DNA from: Lewinellaceae bacterium
GTDB taxonomy: Bacteria > Bacteroidota > Bacteroidia > Chitinophagales > Saprospiraceae
Length of the DNA stretch: 64,000 bases
Direction of reading: 5' to 3'
NCBI GenBank assembly: GCA_020636275.1
Contig: JACJYD010000001.1
Span: 1,674,001 to 1,738,000, forward strand
This document shows, in pieces, positions 18,749 through 25,571 of the stretch. Both the position numbers and the translations under genes were made by a program. Under the pieces are notes generated by a model. It searched no databases. It was not told the origin of the DNA and saw only the letters and a program-made list of their open reading frames with translations. Position 1 is the first letter of the stretch. The number at the start of each line of letters is the position of its first letter.

Positions 18749-19645
18749 ATGGATGCCATCGAATCCCTCTATTCCCATTTCCTGAAATCCACAGGGGTGA
18801 GCGCCAACATCCGGAAAATTACGCCGGGCTGCCTCTTCTTTGCCTTGAAAAGCGCCTGCTGCGACGACAATATCTATGCCCGGGACGCCCTGGATCGCGG
18901 CGCCGCCCTTGCCGTTGTAGACGACCCCGCCCTGAAGGAAAAGGAAGGGATGTTCTGGGTTGAAGATACGACCCGGGCCCTCTACGACCTCGCCCGCCAT
19001 CACCGCCGGCAGTTTCACATTCCGGTCGTCGGTATTGCCGGCAGCAAGGAAGGCCGCCTGACCACCGAACTACTCGGCGGTCTAATGCCTGCCCACTACA
19101 AGACCCACCTGGCCCTGGGTAACCGCAATTACCCTATCCAGGTAGCGCTTTCGCTGCTCTCCATGCCTCCGGATGTGGAGTTGGTCCTCGTGGAAATGCC
19201 CGGATCTCAGCCGGATAACATCGAAATGCTATGTTCGATCGCCGAGCCCAGCCATGGCCTGGTCACCCGTATTTCCGGCGAAGACCGCCATCCGGCTCAA
19301 TTGTTTCGTTATCTGGAATCGAATAACGGCGTGGCCTTCCTTCAAAAAGACGCCTCCCTCCTGAATGAACTCGCAAAAGGGGTGAAACGCGTTATCCCCT
19401 TTGGGCAGGTCGAGGAACTGACCGGGGTGCTCGGCATTCTGGAGATCCAGTTGCTGTCCGACGCGCCCTATCTGGAAGTGGCCTTTCTGAACTCCCGCCG
19501 CGAAACCGTTCGGGTGCGCAGCAGGATCACCGGGGGAGAGCATTTTCAGGACCTGGCCGCGGTGATCGCGTTGGGAAAATACTTTAAAGTGCCTTCCGCC
19601 TTGATCAAAACCTATTTGGAAGAAAACCAGGTCCCTTCTACCTGA
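18749..19645 (+). CDS. MurF-like protein lacking ATP-binding loop and C-terminal domain
   Basis: Related to UDP-MurNAc-tripeptide:D-Ala-D-Ala ligase (MurF) but only 298 residues instead of about 430. The N-terminal substrate domain is well kept (GCLFFALKSA, ALDRGAALAVVDD). The central-domain P-loop, normally GTNGKTTTKE, reads GSKEGRLTTE and has lost the Lys-Thr pair. The GNLNNxxG motif is GNRNYPIQ, EMGAxxxGEI is EMPGSQPDNI, and the expected xGxAHLExFGS segment is replaced by SGEDRHPAQ. The C-terminal Mur ligase domain is absent. The frame is clean, so this is more likely a non-catalytic or repurposed paralogue than a decayed gene. The last 8 bases overlap the convergent downstream gene. Confidence 0.75.
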   Translation: MDAIESLYSHFLKSTGVSANIRKITPGCLFFALKSACCDDNIYARDALDRGAALAVVDDPALKEKEGMFWVEDTTRALYDLARHHRRQFHIPVVGIAGSKEGRLTTELLGGLMPAHYKTHLALGNRNYPIQVALSLLSMPPDVELVLVEMPGSQPDNIEMLCSIAEPSHGLVTRISGEDRHPAQLFRYLESNNGVAFLQKDASLLNELAKGVKRVIPFGQVEELTGVLGILEIQLLSDAPYLEVAFLNSRRETVRVRSRITGGEHFQDLAAVIALGKYFKVPSALIKTYLEENQVPST

Positions 19646-20738
19646 ATCGTTTTAAGGCATTGACCAGCCGGCTCGGCAACTCTCCGTTGGATGCCTGGCT
19701 GTAGTCGGAATAGGAGCAGGGAATGAGCCAGTGCCGTTTCATCTCCTGGGGCGGAGGTTCGGGAACCTGCAACCACCAGCGTCCGCTTTTTGCGCTTTTC
19801 CAAAAAGTGAGGTGGAGGTCCATGGCTTTGAAATCCACGATATATTCCAACAGTCCATCGGTGGAGATGGGAAAGTCCTGCGTCCGGTTGCCGAAGCCAT
19901 CGGCGAAGTACCAGACCAGGTGGGCACAAAGTTGAGCCGTTTGCCGGCGCCGGTCCAGGTCGGGACGGAATCCATAGATGCCAAAGGCCCGCAATTTATC
20001 ACTCATCCCGGCATACCGGGCAATTTGACAGGCTTCTTCCGAAAACAAGCCGCTGGGAGTTGGTTGGCTGACCCCGGGCGCTTCCATTTGCCGCATGGCC
20101 GAAAGCTGGAATCCGATCAGGTCGGCATCCCGCAAGTAGGGCTCGGCCTGGGTGAGGTCGGTGCGCAGGGCCCCGAGCCGGAGCACTTCGAAATAGCGCT
20201 TTTCCAGGGCCCGCAATACGAAAGGGGCGGTGAGATGGCTTTGTAAACCCAGCAGGCTGAAATGGAAGAGGTTGGGATGGGGCTTTTTCAGCAATTCCGA
20301 CAAATAATCATTCCGGGAGCTGCTCCCGGAATCCTCAATCCGCTCATCGATGACAGCGAGCGAAACGGGGCGCTGCAGATTTTGCTGGGCCTGAAATTGG
20401 GCCTGAAGGTACCGGGGATGGGTACTTACTAACAAGGTGCAGACCTTGCTTTCAAACAATTCCTGAAGCAAGGGGATGAGGAAGCCCGGTTCCTCCTTCC
20501 GGGCATTGCCCAGATCGATGAGGGTGATCCCCTCCGGAGGCGGACTCAGGATGTACAATTCTTTGCGGATCAATTCGCTGGCCGGCTCCTGAATGCCGAG
20601 CAATACGAGGCTGTTGGCGGGAATGTCGGTCCCCTCTTTTCCCCATATCCGCACTTTTTTCCCAAAGGATTCCTCCGGCAATTGATCGCGGTAGGTCAGT
20701 AACTCGTTTGATAAAGGTCTGAGCCAGTTTTCCAGCAT
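19638..20738 (-). CDS. Arginase/formimidoylglutamase-fold protein without metal ligands
   Basis: Ureohydrolase-superfamily protein of 366 residues. The order of conserved blocks can be followed, but the manganese ligands are missing. The region expected to read DAHxD is IDERIED. The SxDxDxxDPxxAPG block reads FQLSAMRQMEAPG with no aspartates. The GGDHS block is STHPRY. The downstream PSGLFSEEACQIARYAG part still matches the family. Enzymatic hydrolysis is therefore unlikely; a binding or structural role is inference. The frame is open to 20786, but the ATG at 20738 (MLENWLRPLSNELL) avoids overlap with the RNase H stop. Probably cotranscribed with it. Confidence 0.7.
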   Translation of the reverse strand: MLENWLRPLSNELLTYRDQLPEESFGKKVRIWGKEGTDIPANSLVLLGIQEPASELIRKELYILSPPPEGITLIDLGNARKEEPGFLIPLLQELFESKVCTLLVSTHPRYLQAQFQAQQNLQRPVSLAVIDERIEDSGSSSRNDYLSELLKKPHPNLFHFSLLGLQSHLTAPFVLRALEKRYFEVLRLGALRTDLTQAEPYLRDADLIGFQLSAMRQMEAPGVSQPTPSGLFSEEACQIARYAGMSDKLRAFGIYGFRPDLDRRRQTAQLCAHLVWYFADGFGNRTQDFPISTDGLLEYIVDFKAMDLHLTFWKSAKSGRWWLQVPEPPPQEMKRHWLIPCSYSDYSQASNGELPSRLVNALKRFR

Positions 20739-20745
20739 GCTACTT

Positions 20746-21375
20746 TTATTTTCTTCCGAAATCCGCAGGTATTTCCCCCCATTCATCGGTTTCCCATTTG
20801 AGCAGGGGGTTGGAAAATTCGTTTTTTGCCAACCAGGCCTCTGCCCGGTCGATTACGGCGTAAAGGGAAGCCGTTTTGGCATTTTTCACCAGGGTCGTTT
20901 TGCATTTCCCGGCCCGCACCCACTTAATGGCGTTCCGGGAATCGGAATAGACCGGGATGGCGCTGTTCTTCTTTTGAAGCATGGCCAGGGCATGCACGAT
21001 GGCCAGGAATTCGCCGATGTTATTGGTCCCCAGGGGGAATGCCTGATGAAAGAGTTGCTCCCCCGTTCGGGGATCCACCCCCCGGTATTCCATTGCCCCT
21101 GGGTTGCCGCTGCAGGCCGCGTCGACGCAAATGCTTTCCCAAATGATGGCCGCCTCCGTAGGGGGCGCTTTCGGCTTTGGGGCGCTCCTGGGCGTGGCTT
21201 TTTGAACCGGCGCCCCGCCGTGAAAGGCTTGCCTGGCCTCCGCTTCCGTCGGAAAAGCCTGGAACCGTGCGCCCGGGTATCCCTTCACCTGGGCCTGGGC
21301 TTTGGGCCAGGAGTCGTAGACCCCGGGTGCAACCCCCTCCCAAACGACGTAGTATTTCTTCTTTCCTTTCGCCAT
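20746..21375 (-). CDS. rnhA: Ribonuclease HI with N-terminal viroplasmin domain
   Basis: Degrades RNA in RNA-DNA hybrids during replication and repair. The N-terminal viroplasmin/hybrid-binding domain covers about residues 5-50 (KKYYVVWEGVAPGVYDSW, then RFQAFPTEAEARQAF). A Pro/Ala-rich linker leads to an RNase HI domain with the acidic residues in ICVDAACSGNPG, NNIGEFLAI, VYSDSRNAIKW and WETDEWGEIPADFGRK. The frame is open to 21423, but the ATG at 21375 begins the domain directly (MAKGKKKYYVVW). Divergent from tatD across 46 bases. Confidence 0.92.
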   Translation of the reverse strand: MAKGKKKYYVVWEGVAPGVYDSWPKAQAQVKGYPGARFQAFPTEAEARQAFHGGAPVQKATPRSAPKPKAPPTEAAIIWESICVDAACSGNPGAMEYRGVDPRTGEQLFHQAFPLGTNNIGEFLAIVHALAMLQKKNSAIPVYSDSRNAIKWVRAGKCKTTLVKNAKTASLYAVIDRAEAWLAKNEFSNPLLKWETDEWGEIPADFGRK

Positions 21376-21408
21376 GGCCTCAAAGGTAAACCAAAATTTA
21401 ATTTTCAT

Positions 21409-21416
21409 TACTTTTG
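21409..21416 (+). promoter_or_regulatory. -7 element immediately before tatD
   Basis: TACTTTTG matches TAnnTTTG and ends only five bases before the tatD ATG. If used, the mRNA would be leaderless or nearly so. Confidence 0.4.
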
Positions 21417-21421
21417 CCCTC

Positions 21422-22183
21422 ATGTGGATCGATACCCATACGCATTTATACCTGGAACAATTTGACGATGACCGCGGCGAAGCGGTGCGCCGGGCCCTGG
21501 ATCAGGGCGTTGAGCGGATGTATCTGCCCAATGTGGACAGCCGTACCATCGATGGGATGCTGGACCTGGAAGGGCAATTCCCCGGGCAGGTTATCGCCAT
21601 GATGGGCTTACACCCCTGCTCCGTCAAGGACGATTACAAGGAAGAGCTGAAGCTCGTCGAAACCTGGCTGGGCCGGCGCGATTTCTGTGCTATTGGGGAG
21701 ATCGGTATCGATCTTTACTGGGACAAGACGCATGTCGAAGCACAAAAAGAGGCCTTTCTCACCCAGGTGCGGTGGGCCAAGGAACTTGCTAAACCCATCG
21801 TGATCCACTCCCGTGAATCGATAGATCTGATCCTGGAACTGCTGCAGCCTGAGAAGGAAGAGCGTCTGCGCGGTATTTTTCACTGCTTTACGGGAACCCT
21901 GGAGCAGGCCCGTGCGATTATGGAACTGGGGTTTTACCTGGGCATCGGCGGGGTATTGACCTTCAAAAATGCAGGGTTGGGAAAGGTGTTGGCCGCTGTT
22001 CCGCTCGAATCGCTGGTGTTGGAGACGGACGCCCCCTATCTGGCCCCTGTGCCCTATCGCGGCAAGCGCAATGAAAGCGCGTATGTGGCGTTGGTAGGCG
22101 CGCATCTGGCCGACGTAAAAGGATTACCCGTAGAGGAGGTAGCGAGGGTCACCAGCAAAAATGCGCAAAATATTTTTGGTTGA
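21422..22183 (+). CDS. tatD: TatD family metal-dependent DNase
   Basis: TIM-barrel metallohydrolase of 253 residues with 3'-5' exonuclease activity in known members. Metal and active-site residues are present in order: DTHTHLY at the N-terminus, GEIGIDLYW, IVIHSRE, IFHCFTG and ETDAPYLAP. The frame is open from 21374, but the ATG at 21422 gives the standard start MWIDTHTHLYL; the longer start would overlap the divergent RNase H gene. The 227 bases between its stop and tRNA-Ser hold only the tRNA promoter. Confidence 0.92.
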   Translation: MWIDTHTHLYLEQFDDDRGEAVRRALDQGVERMYLPNVDSRTIDGMLDLEGQFPGQVIAMMGLHPCSVKDDYKEELKLVETWLGRRDFCAIGEIGIDLYWDKTHVEAQKEAFLTQVRWAKELAKPIVIHSRESIDLILELLQPEKEERLRGIFHCFTGTLEQARAIMELGFYLGIGGVLTFKNAGLGKVLAAVPLESLVLETDAPYLAPVPYRGKRNESAYVALVGAHLADVKGLPVEEVARVTSKNAQNIFG

Positions 22184-22343
22184 CCAACCAAAAGAATGGA
22201 ACTTGCATCTATAAAAACAGAAATTCTTCGCTTACCAACCATGAAAATGCCCGGAAGTTCTCTGCAAAAACAGGCTTGTACTGTTCGGAGAACAAAAAAT
22301 TTTGAATTATGGCATCTTTTTACAATTTTTGTGCCCTTCAAAA

Positions 22344-22373
22344 TTGTTAAAAGGAGCTTAATTCCTAAATTTG
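22344..22373 (+). promoter_or_regulatory. Bacteroidota-type promoter of tRNA-Ser
   Basis: TTG at 22344-22346, 19 bases, then TAAATTTG at 22366-22373. This full consensus match ends 37 bases before the mature tRNA 5' end. Confidence 0.65.
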
Positions 22374-22410
22374 CTAGGGCTTAATTTTAGCCTTGTCAAC
22401 AAAATGAATA

Positions 22411-22498
22411 GGAGAGGTGGCCGAGTGGTCGAAGGCGCACGCCTGGAAAGTGTGTATACTCCAAAAGGGTATCGCGGGTTCGAATCCCGCCCTCTCCG
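22411..22498 (+). tRNA. tRNA-Ser(GGA)
   Basis: Class II tRNA of 88 bases. Acceptor stem GGAGAGG (22411-22417) pairs with CCTCTCC (22491-22497), with G73 as discriminator. The anticodon stem CACGC/GTGTG closes the loop CTGGAAA with anticodon GGA, reading UCC and UCU. The long variable arm TATACTCCAAAAGGGTATC is typical of tRNA-Ser. The T-arm is CGGGTTCGAATCCCG. CCA is not encoded. Confidence 0.96.
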
Positions 22499-22572
22499 CA
22501 CTATTTTGTCAAAAAAGCATTTTCTTTAAAGTAAATCTTCCTTCATTCAACAATCGTAAAACCTCACTGACT

Positions 22573-23406
22573 ATGCGTAAATTATTAGCACTGCTGCTTG
22601 TCCTGGGTTTTGCTTCCCTTTCCACTCCGATGGCTTTTGCCCAGGAGGAACAGCCGGAAGCCGCACAGGTTGAGGAGACTACCCCAGATACATCCGCTCA
22701 GGCCGTTGAAGAGCCTGCTGCTCCGGTAGAAGAGACCGCCCCGGCCCCAGCTGAGGAAGAAAAAGAAGGCCCCACGGGCTTCCAGGTCCTCAAAGAGAAG
22801 TTTATCGAAGGGGACTGGCAATTCATGAGCACGGTATTGATCTGTCTGATCCTTGGTCTGGCATTCTGTATCGAGCGCATTATTACTCTCAACATCGCCA
22901 CGACCAATACGGACAAACTGTTGTCGCGTATTGATGAGAACCTCAAGAAAGGGGACGTGGACGGCGCCATGGAGGTTTGCAAATCCACCCAGGGCCCGAC
23001 GGCCAGTATCCTCTACGAGGGGCTGAAAAATGCACCTCAGGGTCCGGAAGCCGTAGAAAAGGCTATCGTATCGTATGGCAGCGTACAAATGGGCTTGCTC
23101 GAAAAGGGCCTCGTTTGGATCTCGCTGTTCATCGCTATCGCCCCGATGCTCGGGTTCCTCGGTACGGTTATTGGTATGATCCAGGCCTTCGACCGGATTG
23201 AAGCGGTCGGTGACCTTTCGCCTTCGGTTGTGGCCGGTGGTATCAAGGTGGCCCTGTTGACCACGGTGTTCGGTCTGATCGTCGCCATTATCCTGCAGAT
23301 CTTCTACAACTACATCGTTTCCAAGATCGACGGCATTGTCAATAAGATGGAAGATGCTTCTATCGGGCTGGTAGACGTCATGGTGGCAAACAATGTATTC
23401 AAGTAA
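22573..23406 (+). CDS. exbB: MotA/TolQ/ExbB proton channel family protein
   Basis: Inner-membrane proton channel subunit that powers TonB or Tol systems together with ExbD. The 277-residue protein has a cleavable-looking N-terminal hydrophobic segment. A Glu/Pro/Ala-rich stretch (about 20-65) follows, as is common in Bacteroidota ExbB proteins. Three membrane helices follow, with the family motifs AIAPMLGFLGTVIGMIQAF and VAGGIKVALLTTVFGLIVA. The frame is open back into the tRNA gene (22417), so the ATG at 22573 is the credible start. First gene of a four-gene operon with a small membrane protein and two ExbD proteins. Confidence 0.92.
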   Translation: MRKLLALLLVLGFASLSTPMAFAQEEQPEAAQVEETTPDTSAQAVEEPAAPVEETAPAPAEEEKEGPTGFQVLKEKFIEGDWQFMSTVLICLILGLAFCIERIITLNIATTNTDKLLSRIDENLKKGDVDGAMEVCKSTQGPTASILYEGLKNAPQGPEAVEKAIVSYGSVQMGLLEKGLVWISLFIAIAPMLGFLGTVIGMIQAFDRIEAVGDLSPSVVAGGIKVALLTTVFGLIVAIILQIFYNYIVSKIDGIVNKMEDASIGLVDVMVANNVFK

Positions 23407-23424
23407 TCAATAAAGAAGATTCTC

Positions 23425-23862
23425 ATGATATATAAGTTTCTGGCAAAATATGGGCAGCTCCTCGGCTTCGCGCTGGGCGCAGTACCTATCCTGTTTTTCG
23501 TCCTGATCCTGTTGATCGGGGGCGAAGACGCAGCTATCAACTTTGAACTTTACTCGGGAATCTTCCTGTTTATCGTTGGGGTTATCGTATTGGTCGGATG
23601 GTCCTTGTACCAGATCATTGCTGATCCGAAGGGTTCCGCCAAGGGACTCATGGGGATCGGTGCATTGCTCGTCGTATTCCTGGTCATCTACTTTACAGCA
23701 ACTCCCGAAACAGCAGGTTCTCTTGGAAAAACACGCATAGAATTCAACATTTCCGATGCGCAGTCCAAACTCATCACCGGTGGTATCGGCCTGGCTATCC
23801 TGCTGGCCATCGGCGCTGCGTTGTCGTTCTTCTATTCGGAGGTGCGGAATTTCTTTAAATAA
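23425..23862 (+). CDS. Four-helix membrane protein in the exb operon
   Basis: Protein of 145 residues with about four hydrophobic segments (around 12-32, 42-62, 75-92, 115-138) and no catalytic motif I can name. It lies 18 bases after exbB and 8 bases before exbD on the same strand, so it is almost certainly cotranscribed and may be an accessory part of the proton channel. The C-terminus FFYSEVRNFFK is amphipathic. Function is unknown. Confidence 0.75.
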   Translation: MIYKFLAKYGQLLGFALGAVPILFFVLILLIGGEDAAINFELYSGIFLFIVGVIVLVGWSLYQIIADPKGSAKGLMGIGALLVVFLVIYFTATPETAGSLGKTRIEFNISDAQSKLITGGIGLAILLAIGAALSFFYSEVRNFFK

Positions 23863-23870
23863 TTTGACCT

Positions 23871-24425
23871 ATGGCAAGAGTTCGCTCAAAAGACAGGTTA
23901 AAGAACGAGATCAACGCCAGCTCGATGGCCGATATCGCGTTCCTCTTGCTGATCTTCTTTCTGGTGACCACCACGATCGCAGAAGACAAAGGTATTCTCG
24001 TCAAACTTCCACCGTGGTCGGATCAGGATCCGGACCCCCAGAAGTTCAAGACGCGGAACGTCTACTCCGTGTTGGTCAATGCGCAAAACCAGCTCCTGGT
24101 ACGTGGGCAAGAGATGAAAGTCAGCGAATTGCGGGAGAAGACCAAAGAGTTTATCGCCAACCCCCTGAAACGGGAAGATCTGGCGGAAAACCCCAGACGG
24201 GCCATCATTTCCCTGAAAAACGACAGGGGAACCAATTACAGGACCTACCTGGAAGTCTACAACGAATTGCAGGCCGCATACAACGAACTGTGGAACGAAG
24301 AAGCGCAAAAACGCTACAACGTTCCGTATGACCAGGTCTCCAATTCGGGTAAGCGGGCCATCCGGAATGATTTTCCGCTGGTGATCTCGGAAGCTGAACC
24401 TACGAGTTACGGTGAAGAAAATTGA
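23871..24425 (+). CDS. exbD: ExbD/TolR family biopolymer transport protein
   Basis: Bitopic periplasmic-facing partner of ExbB, 184 residues. A basic cytoplasmic N-terminus precedes one membrane helix with the proton-relay aspartate in SSMADIAFLLLIFFLV. The periplasmic domain carries an insertion (about residues 95-150) rich in charged residues compared with enterobacterial ExbD. Second of two different ExbD proteins in the operon would be the next gene; the pair probably forms a heterodimer or serves alternative complexes. Confidence 0.9.
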   Translation: MARVRSKDRLKNEINASSMADIAFLLLIFFLVTTTIAEDKGILVKLPPWSDQDPDPQKFKTRNVYSVLVNAQNQLLVRGQEMKVSELREKTKEFIANPLKREDLAENPRRAIISLKNDRGTNYRTYLEVYNELQAAYNELWNEEAQKRYNVPYDQVSNSGKRAIRNDFPLVISEAEPTSYGEEN

Positions 24426-24466
24426 TTGATCCTTTGTGTTATTCCTTCACCTCAAAACGCTAAGCA

Positions 24467-24937
24467 ATGGCAAAATTTGATCGCAAACGGGGTAAAGACG
24501 CACCTGCCATCTCCACGGCATCCCTGCCGGATATTATCTTCATGTTGCTCTTCTTCTTCATGGTGGTAACCGTCTTGAGAGATGCTGAATTGAAGGTGAG
24601 GGTTCTTACGCCTTATGCTACCGAGTTGACCAAACTGGAAAAGAAATCCCTGGTCAATTACTTGTACATCGGACGACCGGTCGAGAAATACCGGGAACTC
24701 TATGGTACCAAACCCCGCCTTCAACTGGGCGATAAGTTTGCTACCGTCGCCGAGATCCCCCTGTTCCTCGAAAAACACAAGGTAACTGTGCCCGAATCCC
24801 AACAGCCGGGTATCACCTCTTCCCTCCGGGTTGACGGCGATGTTACCATGGGGATCGTTCAGGATATAAAAACACAGCTCCGCAAATCCGGACAGCTGAA
24901 AGTGAACTATTCTGCCCGGGTTCGTCCGCCGCAGTGA
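24467..24937 (+). CDS. Second ExbD/TolR family protein
   Basis: ExbD paralogue of 156 residues. The membrane helix contains the conserved aspartate (TASLPDIIFMLLFFFMVV), followed by a periplasmic domain ending LKVNYSARVRPPQ. It follows exbD by 41 bases and the operon ends at the hairpin 24961-24995. Paired ExbD genes after exbB are common in Bacteroidota. Confidence 0.9.
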   Translation: MAKFDRKRGKDAPAISTASLPDIIFMLLFFFMVVTVLRDAELKVRVLTPYATELTKLEKKSLVNYLYIGRPVEKYRELYGTKPRLQLGDKFATVAEIPLFLEKHKVTVPESQQPGITSSLRVDGDVTMGIVQDIKTQLRKSGQLKVNYSARVRPPQ

Positions 24938-24960
24938 TAATTCTTTCGCATTGGTATACA

Positions 24961-24995
24961 AAAAGGGGATTGCCGCTTGCCGACAATCCCCTTTT
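24961..24995. terminator. Bidirectional terminator between exbD2 and the DUF4293 gene
   Basis: AAAAGGGGATTG (24961-24972) and CAATCCCCTTTT (24984-24995) form a perfect 12-bp stem with A and T runs on opposite sides, lying between convergent genes. Confidence 0.88.
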
Positions 24996-25000
24996 CTATT

Positions 25001-25441
25001 TTACCGCAAGCGATCCATCGACCGCACCAGCTTTTCGTCCTTCCGGATGTAGCGCTGCGCCAGCAAAAGCGCGATAAGCGCCAGAAAAGGAAAATACACC
25101 CCGAGCCGGTCATCGGGCGCTGCCGCCTGGTCCATCACCGGGTCCTGCAGAAAAAGCAATACCGTCAACACCATCCCGATCAGGATGGCAATAAACGAAA
25201 ATATGCCTGCGCGGATCTGAAGCGTCCGGCGTTTATACAGGAAAATACTCCCAATGGCTAATGCCCCCCCTAACAGGTAAAAAACCAGAAGCGCCGGGGA
25301 ATCCTCAATGGAGTACCGGCCATCGGAAAATAAGGTCGAGGCACTTACCGTTTCAGAGGTGCCGGCAAAGGGAACACCCAGTAATGCAAAGATCAAACCA
25401 CCGGCCAGAAGCAAGAATACCGATTGAATGCGTTGTATCAT
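25001..25441 (-). CDS. DUF4293 family membrane protein
   Basis: Membrane protein of 146 residues with four helices, starting MIQRIQSVFLLLAGG, the recognisable N-terminus of the DUF4293 family found throughout Bacteroidota. The family's function is unknown. A periplasmic loop follows helix 1 (about residues 27-47) and the C-terminus is basic. Divergent from the OstA-like gene. Confidence 0.8.
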   Translation of the reverse strand: MIQRIQSVFLLLAGGLIFALLGVPFAGTSETVSASTLFSDGRYSIEDSPALLVFYLLGGALAIGSIFLYKRRTLQIRAGIFSFIAILIGMVLTVLLFLQDPVMDQAAAPDDRLGVYFPFLALIALLLAQRYIRKDEKLVRSMDRLR

Positions 25442-25546
25442 CTATCTTCTTTTTTTTGGTAAATTTAATAGTGTGTTTATAATAAGGGTTTCCGCAAACC
25501 AATTCATTTTAAATCAGACCAAAGATACGTTTTGCACCGGGATTCC

Positions 25547-25554
25547 TAATTTTG
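25547..25554 (+). promoter_or_regulatory. -7 element before the OstA-like gene
   Basis: TAATTTTG matches TAnnTTTG, 17 bases before the ATG at 25572. A TTTG lies upstream at 25531-25534, but the spacing of 12 bases is short. Confidence 0.4.
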
Positions 25555-25571
25555 CAGCCGAACACTTTTCT

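Noticed and set aside
19638..20738. Active arginase or formimidoylglutamase
   Set aside because: The metal-ligand motifs cannot be found, so an enzyme name would mislead.
22417..22572. N-terminal extension of ExbB read through the tRNA-Ser gene
   Set aside because: The frame overlaps the tRNA. The ATG at 22573 starts a proper signal-like segment.
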